A stretch of DNA of 8,886 bases from Pirellulales bacterium. Its GTDB lineage: Bacteria; Planctomycetota; Planctomycetia; Pirellulales; Thermoguttaceae. Position 1 is the stretch's first letter. Every line of letters begins with the position of its first letter. This document shows positions 1 through 6,943 of this stretch, piece after piece. A program made the position numbers and the translations under genes. The DNA lies in the NCBI GenBank assembly GCA_030605745.1, contig JAUWHT010000234.1, positions 1 through 8,886 on the forward strand, in the 5' to 3' direction. The notes beneath the pieces were generated by a model that did no database searches, had not been told where the DNA came from, and was given only the letters and a program-made list of their open reading frames with translations.

Positions 1-27
1 AAATAGCGGGGGTTTCTTGCCGAATAA

Positions 28-61
28 CCCTCACCCTAACCCTCTCCCGGAGGGGGAGGGG
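28..61. repeat. REP-like palindromic element (CCCTCACCCTAACCC type)
   Basis: The element reads CCCTCACCCTAACCC followed by a C-rich/G-rich hairpin. Positions 40-48 (CCCTCTCCC) can pair with 52-60 (GGGGGAGGG) around a 3-nt GGA loop, with one G-U wobble. The same wording, a CCCTCACCCTAACCC lead followed by a CTCCCGGAGGG hairpin, is a dispersed intergenic repeat known to me from many Gram-negative genomes. Assignment to that family is by recognition, not by search. It could act as a transcript-end stabiliser or be a non-autonomous relic; it lacks a U-tract, so it is not a classical intrinsic terminator. Confidence 0.6.
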
Positions 62-260
62 ACTCGCATCGGTAATTTCAAAACACGTTCTCAGACCGTT
101 GGGGCGCGAAGAGTAACGTTTTTGCACTGGCGGCGGAAGGCCACTTTTTGGTGAAGGTTATTGAAAGGGGTTTAGTACTACAACGCTATGTTATTGCGAC
201 GGTTTGACGTAACCCGAATCCTTCCAAAGGGTTGTGGGGTTGTTGACGTTTCCAATAGTC

Positions 261-344
261 GTTTAGCCGCCGGGCTTGCCCGGCGCGTTTGCGCTGGAGC
301 GTATTGACACCCACCAACGCGCCGGGCAAGCCCGGCGGCTAAAC
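261..344. repeat. REPIN-like 29-bp perfect inverted repeat
   Basis: Positions 261-289 and 316-344 are exact reverse complements over 29 nt, separated by a 26-nt spacer. Each arm contains its own small palindrome (GCCGGGC, two unpaired bases, GCCCGGC), so each arm alone folds into a 7-bp hairpin and the two together form one long stem. That is the architecture of a REP doublet (REPIN) mobilised by RAYT transposases. The element begins 26 nt after the stop codon of the polymerase/ligase gene. It may protect that operon's 3' transcript end, but no T-run follows on either strand, so intrinsic termination is not supported. The repeat itself is certain; the REPIN label is inference. Confidence 0.8.
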
Positions 345-369
345 TTGGCTTGGATTTTCCATGTAAGTT

Positions 370-3027
370 TTACAACCTGCCGGCCGTTGGTCGGCTTGTC
401 GTGCGGAATCGTTGGTCGATGATAGTTTCCAATAGTGTGCGTAGTTTTTTGTCGAGCTGCTTTCGCTGCAAGCACCAGGTAAGGTGCTTTTCGGCCTCGT
501 CAAACTGTTTCAGCGTGTATAGGCATTCACCTAGCGTGCGGCGGGCGTGGTAGTTGGATGCATCGCAGTGGACGGCGCTGCGTAGGCATCGCAGGCGTTC
601 TGGGTGGTTTTGTAGTCTGTTGCACACCGAAGCGGCGTTCAGCCAGCATTTTGCGGCCGGCTCCCCTTGAAGGCTACGTGCCTGGTTCTCCAATGCTTCG
701 GCGTACCGTTGCCGGGCGAACCGCAACTCGTCCGGGTCCGGTTGGTCAAGTCTGCTATAATGTGCCTCGATTTGCCTCAGGGCAGCCAAGTCCCCTGGAA
801 CTGTTTCCAGAAAAAAGCTGATCGGGATTCGCGTCGCCAGTGACTGCAACAGGTGTTTCCGCTGAACGGGACAGGACTTGAAGGAAGCCCGCCAGTACTC
901 CAGAGCCGTGTCGATGTTCCCCAGCAATGCTGCTTCCTGGCCTGCTGCAAGCAGCACGGCCCCGTCGGACGGCCGCACCCTGAGCGCTTGACTGACGTAG
1001 GCGGCCTTTCCTGGCGAATCCGGCCCTTCGAGAAACGAGAGGTCCGCCAGGTAAAGGTACGCTTCTCCCTGAAGCGGACACAGCGTTAAGGCTTGGCGGG
1101 CATGATGCAATGCTTCGTCGAGGTGCTTGCAGCGATTTCCGAACGCTCGCAACAGCCACTGCTTCATCACGTCGAGCGACTGGAAGTCTGAAGCCAGCGC
1201 CGCGTCGCGCACTTGTCTTACGGAAAGCGGACTGACGCGAGAATCTTCCGCGTGGTCGAACATCTTAAGCTGAACCGCTGCCAGCCGCGTATGTGCCCGG
1301 GCGTGATCCGGCTGATGTGCGACCACGGCGGACAATTCTTGCGACATGGCGTTGAGAGCTTCGTACCGCTTGACCTGTTCCAGGTTGGGCAGCAGTTTAC
1401 TCAATGACAAATAGCGATCCCAGCAGCGCTCGGCCCGAACCACCGTCATCCTGTTCTGCAGCATGAAACCGCCGACTACTGCCAGGCATCCCGCCACGGC
1501 CAGCCAACCACCACGTGAAACTTGAAACAGCGGCGTCGATCGGCCAGACTCATCATGAGTCAATTGCCACAACCGGCAGGCGCAAGCGGCCAGTATCACC
1601 ACGACAACCATGCACCCGGGAACATACCAAACAAAGTCGCTCATCGAGTGGGCAAAGTTGGCGGCAAGGCCCGGTGCGACGGCGGCAAAACAAAGCACAA
1701 CACGCGTGGGCACCCCCCGGCGGAAAGATGCAAGACACCAGCTTGTGCACAGACCGACGGCAATCAGTGCAAGCAGCAACCCCGGTACGCCGGTTTCCAG
1801 GCAAACCTGCACGTAACCGTTTTCGGCGTGAGTATACTCGACCCCCTGAGGGTAGTGGTCTTTCTCCAGGTACATCTGATAGACTTCGCGGTGGCTTCCC
1901 AGTCCCGTGCCTGTCAGTGGGTAATCGGCAACGCCCGCCAGATCGGCCTGCCAAAGCCTGCGTCGCACCTGTCCTCCGTCGAGCTCTTCGAACGATCTGA
2001 AATCGTCCAGTTCGGCTGCCAGCGACTGATATCCGTAGACTCCCAGGCACGCTACAACAAGCAACCCGATACCGGCCACAGCCAGCAGTGCCTTGCGGCC
2101 GACGAGTGAACCTTGGTAGAAGATGAGCGTGCAGACCACGGTAGCGACGAGCATGACCATAGCACCACCACGTGACAACGACATCAGCCCAACAAATACT
2201 GCAAATCCCAGGGCGATGGCCTTCAGCCCCACCTTGGCATCAAACCGCTTGGGAGTGTGACCGAATTGAGGTTGTTGTGTCCGGTTTTGCCGAGAGTTAC
2301 TTCGCAGTCCGTCCTGGAGCCACCATACAAGTGGTCCTATGCCTAGAGCAACAAACTGGGCAAAGTGATTGGGGTTGGTGAAGCTCCCCTTAACGACCGA
2401 TTTCGTGTCGGTGTATGGATATTCGTAGAACCAGAAGAATTTTCCGTTACTGGTGAGGTACTGCACCAGAGCAAAGACCGCCATGACCAATGTAGAAACG
2501 GCAATCCAACGGATCAAGCGCTCGGCGTCTTCAACCTGCCGCACCCGCTGCACGGTGGTCAGAAACAGCAACACAAAGGCCAGCAACAAGATAAACCCGC
2601 TGCGAGTGGCCGAAGGTGTCAACGATATCGTGGGCCAGACCCCAAGTGCAACGGAGGAGTTAGGATTGGGGGCCCACAACGACAAGACCTCGTACAACCG
2701 CGGAGAAAGCAGATCCAGTAGCGAAGGCGGCAACGTGACAAGCTGCAGACCGACCAGTACCAGGGCAGCCAGCAGCAGAGGCCCGGCCGGAGTACGGACC
2801 CAGACGGCACCGGATGCGAGACTCTGCCTTAGGCACCAGCAGACCGCAACCCACAGCGCCAGGGCCACCAGAACGAATTGCCCCAGGGCGATGCGGCCTC
2901 CCAAGAGCAGCGGCACGATGAAGACCGCAGCAGCCAGTCCTAAATCGACCGCTCCGAGCAGCAGCAAACTGAATTGTCGGCCTCTGGAGGAACGATCAAT
3001 TTGCAATTTGCAATTTCCAATTTCCAA
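370..3027 (-). CDS. O-antigen polymerase/ligase family (Wzy/WaaL-like) membrane protein with C-terminal TPR-like region
   Basis: The protein has 885 residues. The N-terminal 530 residues hold about eleven to twelve hydrophobic segments (from about 20-65 to 508-524). They carry family motifs: GSFTNPNHFAQF near 214-225, LSLSRGG near 282-288, and GTGLGSH (373-379) leading to HAENGYVQVCLETGVPGLL (400-418). This last block is typical of the periplasmic loop and next helix of the Wzy_C/O-antigen ligase family. Residues about 535-885 are soluble and helical with TPR-like repeats, clearest at about 636-720 and 825-855. The likely role is inner-membrane polymerisation of lipid-linked repeat units; a ligase role cannot be excluded from sequence. 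It is the last gene of the operon, 16 nt after the Wzc stop. No in-frame ATG or GTG precedes the first membrane helix. TTG at 3027 is chosen because a GGGG-type ribosome site lies 9 nt upstream, but residues 1-10 are encoded by a heptamer array, so TTG codons at residues 8 or 21 are possible. Confidence 0.85.
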   Translation of the reverse strand: MEIGNCKLQIDRSSRGRQFSLLLLGAVDLGLAAAVFIVPLLLGGRIALGQFVLVALALWVAVCWCLRQSLASGAVWVRTPAGPLLLAALVLVGLQLVTLPPSLLDLLSPRLYEVLSLWAPNPNSSVALGVWPTISLTPSATRSGFILLLAFVLLFLTTVQRVRQVEDAERLIRWIAVSTLVMAVFALVQYLTSNGKFFWFYEYPYTDTKSVVKGSFTNPNHFAQFVALGIGPLVWWLQDGLRSNSRQNRTQQPQFGHTPKRFDAKVGLKAIALGFAVFVGLMSLSRGGAMVMLVATVVCTLIFYQGSLVGRKALLAVAGIGLLVVACLGVYGYQSLAAELDDFRSFEELDGGQVRRRLWQADLAGVADYPLTGTGLGSHREVYQMYLEKDHYPQGVEYTHAENGYVQVCLETGVPGLLLALIAVGLCTSWCLASFRRGVPTRVVLCFAAVAPGLAANFAHSMSDFVWYVPGCMVVVVILAACACRLWQLTHDESGRSTPLFQVSRGGWLAVAGCLAVVGGFMLQNRMTVVRAERCWDRYLSLSKLLPNLEQVKRYEALNAMSQELSAVVAHQPDHARAHTRLAAVQLKMFDHAEDSRVSPLSVRQVRDAALASDFQSLDVMKQWLLRAFGNRCKHLDEALHHARQALTLCPLQGEAYLYLADLSFLEGPDSPGKAAYVSQALRVRPSDGAVLLAAGQEAALLGNIDTALEYWRASFKSCPVQRKHLLQSLATRIPISFFLETVPGDLAALRQIEAHYSRLDQPDPDELRFARQRYAEALENQARSLQGEPAAKCWLNAASVCNRLQNHPERLRCLRSAVHCDASNYHARRTLGECLYTLKQFDEAEKHLTWCLQRKQLDKKLRTLLETIIDQRFRTTSRPTAGRL

Positions 3028-3035
3028 TTTGCAAT
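2997..3035. repeat. Heptanucleotide tandem array, AATTGNA family (Wzc/Wzy junction)
   Basis: On the plus strand there are five in-register 7-nt units: CAATTTG, CAATTTG, CAATTTC, CAATTTC, CAATTTG (2997-3031), then a partial CAAT. Read in the sense of the genes (minus strand) the unit is AATTGSA. It covers the start of the downstream gene: the TTG start at 3027 and its first ten codons lie within the array. The same unit in the same orientation relative to transcription recurs at 7973-8014. Each unit contains AATT, so local hairpins are possible but weak. Confidence 0.9.
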
Positions 3036-3036
3036 G

Positions 3037-3041
3037 CCCCT
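3037..3041 (-). promoter_or_regulatory. Shine-Dalgarno-like AGGGG before the polymerase/ligase gene
   Basis: On the minus strand, TTAGGGG follows the Wzc stop codon by two bases, and nine nucleotides separate it from the TTG at 3027. This spacing is what makes the TTG a credible start. The site is purine-rich but only a partial match to AGGAGG, and it is close enough to the Wzc stop for translational coupling. Confidence 0.45.
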
Positions 3042-3043
3042 AA

Positions 3044-5356
3044 TCAGGCAACCCTCCGTATTGCCGTGGTGGATGGATGGACGGGTTCTTCGAAGTCACC
3101 CGCGCCGTCAGAAGCATCCTCCTCGTGACCGTAGCCGCTGCCGTAGCCGCTGCTGTAGCCGTAGCCGTAACCATAGCCGTAATAGTCTTCACCTTTTTCG
3201 GAGGTGAGGCGATTGATGACGACTCCCAGCACGTTGATACCCAGGTTCTGGAAACTCTCGGTGGCTCGAATCACCAGTCGCCGCCTGTTCTTTTCCGGCT
3301 GGACGACTAGCAACACACCGTCAACGAGCCGGCCGATAATCGCCGTGTCACTGACCAAGGCCGGAGGGCTGTCGATAATAATCTGGTCGTAGCGGGTCTC
3401 GGCCCAGCAGAGCAGCTCGGAGAACCGGTCGCCGGCCAGCAGTTCGGTCGGATTGCCGGGCCGCGGCCCGGAGGGCAGAACATCCAGGTTCTTTGCCACC
3501 GAGACGTACAGGTTTGTCTGGGCGGTTTCGGCCACCGGGACCGGTTCGCGGAGCACCGTCGATAAGCCGTGTTGTCCCCGCAGATCGAGCAACGGCGTCA
3601 ACCCGGGACGCCGCATGTCGGCATCGATCAACAGTGTTCGCTTGCCCGACTGGGCGTAGACCGTCGCCAGATTCACGCCGACTGTGGTCTTGCCGTCACT
3701 TGGTTCGCTGCTGGATACGACCAGGCGTTGCGTGCCGCCCCCGGCAAGCGCCAGGGCCGTGCGCAAGGTCCGAAAGGCCTCGACCTCGACAGCATTGGGG
3801 CGGACGTGGACGTGGACCGCATCGATCCCATGATCGGCAACCGGCTCCAGCCTGCCCACCATCGCGAGCACGGGAACCCCCAATTGCGTTTGCAGTTCCT
3901 CGGGAGAACGGAAGTGGTCATCCAGCAGGTCTTGCAGGTACACGATTACCAATCCCCCACCGAGTCCTGCGGCGAGCGACAACAACGCCATCACGTTGAT
4001 CCGCGGCCAGACCGGTCCAAGCGGCACTTCCGGTCGGCTGAGAACCCTGGTCCTTAGTGAGCCGTTGTCTTGACCTAGGTCCACGTCCTTGATCCGCTGC
4101 AATACAACGTCTTGAGTCTGTCGCAGGCGGTTCAGGTCGAGTTTGAGGATTTCGAGCTGCGCCATCGTGTGGTCAAGCCCGATGGCCATATTTTTCTCTT
4201 GTTCGTAGCTTGCAAAAACCGACTTCTCATGCGCGACGGCCTGCTCGAGTTGCTGGGAGGCCATCTGAAGCAACATCGCAGCCAGCTCCTGGTTGTCGAT
4301 TTCGCGCAACTGCGTGTTTTCAAGGTGATGCCGATTCCGCAGGAACTGCTCCAACTCCTGAATTCGTTCCTGTATTTCCTGCACCTGGCGGTGGGCAGCA
4401 CCGTAAATCTGCAACTTCGATCGCAGTTCCGCCCGGTCTTCGAGCAGTTGCTGGTTGACACGCGAGATGGTGTTGGTGTCGGCCGAACTCAGCCCCAGAC
4501 GCTGGAGTATGACCTCACGACCCACAGAATCGATCATTGCCAGGGCGTGTTGCTGCAGGTCTTCGCCGTTGTGAATAGCCGCCCGGATGGCGCCGAGTCG
4601 CGATTGGGCTTCCAGTCTCTTTTCGTGTGCCGCGATTAAGGACTCGTTCAGACTGATGGCGCGCCTAACGACCACGTTGATCCCGTTATCCCCGTCGCAG
4701 ATCACCCCGTCTCCTGCACGAGAGCGTAACGAGATCAGCTCGGCTTGTTTGGCGCGCAATTGTTCCTCGATCTCAGCGTTCTCCTTGGTAAGTATGGCGA
4801 GAATTTCGTGGGCCGTGCTCTTGTGCAGTTTATCCATGAATTTCAGATAGGCGGAGACGATGCTATCGACGACCGCTGCCGCCGCGTGCGGTTCTTTCGA
4901 CCGGTAGGCGATTTTCAGGATGTTGCCCCTGCGGACAGTATTCACACTGAGGTTCTTCTGGACAATTCCGACCCAATTGGCAGGGGGCGCACCGGCCAGG
5001 TCGACTCGATCCTCCGGCGGCAGCAGCTTCACTGCCTCTTCCACCACCGCATCGCTGCTGAGCACGTTCATATAGGTGGCCATCAGGTCTTGCGCCGCCC
5101 GCCCAACGGTCATCTCGGGTGACCACATCCCCGTCCCCACACCCGTCTGCATCACCAGTAACGAGGCCTTGGACTCGTAGACTCGGGGTGTCGTGGCGTA
5201 ATACAGCCCGCCAAGCAGCACGCTCGCCGCTAGGGCCACGATCATCACGCCTTTGCGGTAGCGCACCACGCGCAGAAATCGCAACATCGCCTGCACCGGG
5301 TGAACCTCGGCAGGCGTATCGGAAGGAGCAGATGTATTGGATAGCTGTTCGGCCAT
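3044..5356 (-). CDS. Wzc-type polysaccharide co-polymerase / tyrosine autokinase
   Basis: The protein has 770 residues, usual for a fused Wzz-plus-BY-kinase. Residues about 20-180 are a Wzz-like chain-length domain with a first membrane helix at 37-54. Residues about 183-430 form a long periplasmic coiled coil. A proline-containing second helix region follows (about 445-473), then a cytoplasmic P-loop kinase. Kinase motifs are EAFRTLRTAL at 526-535, Walker A SSSEPSDGKTT at 548-558, Walker A' LLIDADMRRP at 575-584 and Walker B IIIDSPP at 659-665. The tail from 724 is a Gly-Tyr run with eight tyrosines (725, 726, 728, 730, 732, 734, 738, 742), the expected autophosphorylation cluster. In the family, cycles of tail phosphorylation control polymer length and export through Wza. 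ATG at 5356 is the start; no Shine-Dalgarno is visible, because the leader is a heptamer array. In the P-loop, serine (553) replaces the glycine common two residues before GK. Confidence 0.95.
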   Translation of the reverse strand: MAEQLSNTSAPSDTPAEVHPVQAMLRFLRVVRYRKGVMIVALAASVLLGGLYYATTPRVYESKASLLVMQTGVGTGMWSPEMTVGRAAQDLMATYMNVLSSDAVVEEAVKLLPPEDRVDLAGAPPANWVGIVQKNLSVNTVRRGNILKIAYRSKEPHAAAAVVDSIVSAYLKFMDKLHKSTAHEILAILTKENAEIEEQLRAKQAELISLRSRAGDGVICDGDNGINVVVRRAISLNESLIAAHEKRLEAQSRLGAIRAAIHNGEDLQQHALAMIDSVGREVILQRLGLSSADTNTISRVNQQLLEDRAELRSKLQIYGAAHRQVQEIQERIQELEQFLRNRHHLENTQLREIDNQELAAMLLQMASQQLEQAVAHEKSVFASYEQEKNMAIGLDHTMAQLEILKLDLNRLRQTQDVVLQRIKDVDLGQDNGSLRTRVLSRPEVPLGPVWPRINVMALLSLAAGLGGGLVIVYLQDLLDDHFRSPEELQTQLGVPVLAMVGRLEPVADHGIDAVHVHVRPNAVEVEAFRTLRTALALAGGGTQRLVVSSSEPSDGKTTVGVNLATVYAQSGKRTLLIDADMRRPGLTPLLDLRGQHGLSTVLREPVPVAETAQTNLYVSVAKNLDVLPSGPRPGNPTELLAGDRFSELLCWAETRYDQIIIDSPPALVSDTAIIGRLVDGVLLVVQPEKNRRRLVIRATESFQNLGINVLGVVINRLTSEKGEDYYGYGYGYGYSSGYGSGYGHEEDASDGAGDFEEPVHPSTTAIRRVA

Positions 5357-5362
5357 TGTTGT

Positions 5363-5473
5363 TAGTTGTCAGTTGTCAGTTATCAGTTTTCAGTTGTTGG
5401 TTTTCAGTTGTGGGCTATTGGTTGTTTTGCACACTGACCACTGACCACTGACCACTGACCACTGACCACTGAC
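5363..5473. repeat. Head-to-head inverted heptamer array between the Wza-like and Wzc-like genes
   Basis: The left half (5363-5425) is nine 7-nt steps in register, mostly CAGTTGT with drifted copies such as CAGTTAT and CAGTTTT. The right half (5432-5473) is six perfect copies of CACTGAC. Allowing for rotation, the left unit on the minus strand (ACTGACA) and the right unit on the plus strand (ACTGACC) differ by one base, so the halves are inverted copies of one repeat. Positions 5364-5380 can pair with 5461-5477 at 16 of 17 positions, and other registers are also possible. The array fills nearly all of the 123-nt gap between the upstream stop and the Wzc ATG. Similar TTGTCAG-type heptamers are known as short tandem repeats in cyanobacteria. 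Confidence 0.92.
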
Positions 5474-5479
5474 AACTGG

Positions 5480-6598
5480 CTAGAACATTGGTACGGTGGC
5501 ACTCATGCCGAAGCGGATAACCTTGTTGAGAGTGTCTGAAATCATTGTGAGCGGTGTCTGCTCCACGCTTACGATATCGCCGGGCGCAAGCCGCAAGTTC
5601 TCCGCAGCGTTCTTCTTGGCCGCACTTAGGCTGATTTGGATTACTGCAAGTTCTCCGGAGTCCGGGCTGGTACGCAGCACAAGCACCTTGTCGGCCATAT
5701 TTGACGACAGCCCACCCGACTCGGCGATCGCGCCGAACACGCGGAGATCGTGGTTTACCGGGAATTCGCACCGCCCCGGCTTGCGGACCAGACCGACCAC
5801 CTCCACCGGCTGGGGAATTCGCCTCTCGATGGTGACCACACTTCCATCGTCGAGATATTGATCGCTGCGGGCCTGGCCGGCCGGATCTGCCAGGTTGAGG
5901 CATATCACGCCGGCCCGGTTTTCTGGGGCAATCTGCTCGTTGCTGGCCCATTGGACACCCGACGCTCCGCCGTGGAGCGTCTCTCGCGAAGCAAGCCTGC
6001 GGGGCGCCGCGGGGCGCCGAATCTCGACCTTTGTTCCGGCATCCTCGGCCAGCCCGCCGGCCGCCATAATTGCCGCCGAGAGGTAACTGGATCCGCGCGG
6101 CAACTCGTGGATACCAGGCTCCTCGACAGCCCCGGCAACCATGATCCGGTTCGTCCGCTGACGTTCCATCGTCACGGTAACATGAGGCCGACGGTACAGA
6201 CTGCGCTGTACGCAGGCCGTGGCGATTTGCTGCTCCGCCTGCATCAAATGCAGGCCGGCCAAGGGAAGCTGTCCGATCTCGGGCAACAGCGCGGTACCGT
6301 CGTCGCCGACACGGACGAAAAAGTTGGTCACCGCGTCTGCATCCAGCCCAGCAGCCAGTGAAACCTTCAGCACGTCGCCACAATCGATCAGGTCGTTGTT
6401 AGCCGGAGGTGGGACAAGGTTGCCAATATCGACGGCCTGCGCGTTCTCCACCAGCGGTGCTCGAAACCCGGCTGGGAGCGTTGCAGACGTGTAGGTTCGG
6501 GTCCGTGCACAGCCTGCAACACCAAGTACCAGCAGTGCTACTGCCATTAGAGTCCCTGCAATAGCCGGCGATTTTTCCCGTGTGTTGATCGGCGCCAT
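5480..6598 (-). CDS. Wza-type polysaccharide export lipoprotein (Poly_export plus SLBB domains)
   Basis: The protein has 372 residues. Residues 1-30 are a lipoprotein signal: a charged start, a hydrophobic stretch at 13-27, and the lipobox V-A-G-C with Cys30 as the lipidated residue. Residues about 68-145 form the polysaccharide export domain, beginning LIDCGDVLKVS. Two SLBB-type beta-grasp domains follow: RIMVAGAVEEPGIHELP (151-167) with LSAAIMAAGGL, and PVEVVGLVRKPGRCEFP (264-280) with FGAIAESGGL. The closing LRLAPGDIVSVEQTP at 335-349 is typical of the family. It should form the outer-membrane/periplasmic channel that works with the Wzc-like protein encoded next. ATG at 6598 is the only start before an in-frame stop at 6608-6610; no Shine-Dalgarno is visible. 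It is the first gene of the minus-strand operon. Residues about 196-260, between the SLBB domains, are an unusually long linker rich in Arg and Ala. Confidence 0.93.
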   Translation of the reverse strand: MAPINTREKSPAIAGTLMAVALLVLGVAGCARTRTYTSATLPAGFRAPLVENAQAVDIGNLVPPPANNDLIDCGDVLKVSLAAGLDADAVTNFFVRVGDDGTALLPEIGQLPLAGLHLMQAEQQIATACVQRSLYRRPHVTVTMERQRTNRIMVAGAVEEPGIHELPRGSSYLSAAIMAAGGLAEDAGTKVEIRRPAAPRRLASRETLHGGASGVQWASNEQIAPENRAGVICLNLADPAGQARSDQYLDDGSVVTIERRIPQPVEVVGLVRKPGRCEFPVNHDLRVFGAIAESGGLSSNMADKVLVLRTSPDSGELAVIQISLSAAKKNAAENLRLAPGDIVSVEQTPLTMISDTLNKVIRFGMSATVPMF

Positions 6599-6884
6599 GG
6601 TACTAAGTCAGCCTGTCGGACCGTGGGGAAAAGTGTGACCTTGATCCGTGGTCGGACGAGAGGGAAAGTATTCCTGCCCACCGCCTCCGCGCAGAGAACC
6701 CCCGAACGGAGCTGTTTGCACGGCCTCGTGGCGTTCATCGAACGGGAAGGTACACGAACTGGGGGCCACGCGTCGATAGCAATTTTTCAGCATTCGCTGC
6801 GTGCCGGGCTGCGGGCCTTTGGCTCTACAACTGCTCTTGTCCGGCCGGTCATATTCCAGTAGAGTGCTTCGCCTACGTCTGCTG

Positions 6885-6902
6885 GCCCCCAACGTTGGGG
6901 GC
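6885..6902. promoter_or_regulatory. 18-bp perfect palindrome upstream of lpxD (candidate operator)
   Basis: The sequence GCCCCCAACGTTGGGGGC is its own reverse complement over 18 bp, ending 41 nt before the lpxD start codon. Perfect two-fold symmetry with no spacer fits a dimeric regulator site. As RNA it could form a hairpin only by opening the centre. There is no T-run, so it is not a terminator. Its left half shares nine bases with an inverted copy at 6760-6768, on the exopolysaccharide side. A regulatory role is inference. Confidence 0.4.
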
Positions 6903-6926
6903 AAGATCCGCGGACCGGCCCTTCCC

Positions 6927-6934
6927 GGAAAGGA
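6927..6934 (+). promoter_or_regulatory. Shine-Dalgarno site of lpxD
   Basis: GGAAAGGA lies nine nucleotides before the ATG at 6944. It is the clearest ribosome binding site in the window and decides the lpxD start; the minus-strand ATG-started genes have none. Confidence 0.65.
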
Positions 6935-6943
6935 ATCGGACTG

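Larger units (their letters stand above)
1..369. other. Gene-free region downstream of the exopolysaccharide operon
   Basis: I find no supportable gene here. The stretch lies 3' of the minus-strand operon and contains two palindromic repeats (28-61 and 261-344), described separately. Positions 63-260 show no convincing coding signal, no tRNA-like fold and no poly-T terminator that I can recognise. A 12-nt sequence GTTTCCAATAGT at 248-259 recurs at 425-436 inside the 3' end of the neighbouring gene. The region looks like a repeat-collecting intergenic segment. A gene end extending in from the left edge cannot be excluded because only a few codons would be visible. Confidence 0.6.
6599..6943. 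promoter_or_regulatory. Divergent intergenic region between the exopolysaccharide and lipid A operons
   Basis: This 345-bp segment separates two start codons facing away from each other, so it should contain promoters for both operons. I cannot identify a convincing -35/-10 pair or a sigma-54 site on either strand. It contains an 18-bp perfect palindrome at 6885-6902 and a 9-nt TGGGGGCCA at 6760-6768 whose reverse complement recurs at 6883-6891, overlapping the palindrome. Open frames across it are overlaps of flanking genes in other frames and show no recognisable protein. A small RNA cannot be excluded. Confidence 0.5.

Noticed and set aside
261..344. Rho-independent terminator of the exopolysaccharide operon
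   Set aside because: The stem is very long with a 26-nt loop and no T-tract follows on either strand; the nested palindromes fit a REP doublet better.
1522..2109. Plus-strand 195-codon open frame and several similar ones opposite the polymerase/ligase gene
   Set aside because: They lie antisense to a gene with clear family motifs, have biased residue composition and show no recognisable domain; GC-rich DNA gives such shadows.
5363..5473. CRISPR array
   Set aside because: The 7-nt units are contiguous with no unique spacers and there are no cas genes; it is a simple tandem array.
6001..6036. Repeated GGGGCGCCG motif inside the Wza-like gene
   Set aside because: It is a short Arg/Pro/Ala-coding stretch in the linker between domains and is explained by GC-rich codon use.
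6760..6900. Promoter elements for either operon
   Set aside because: I compared TTG-like and TA-rich hexamers and sigma-54 GG/GC patterns; none had the right spacing, so no promoter is called.
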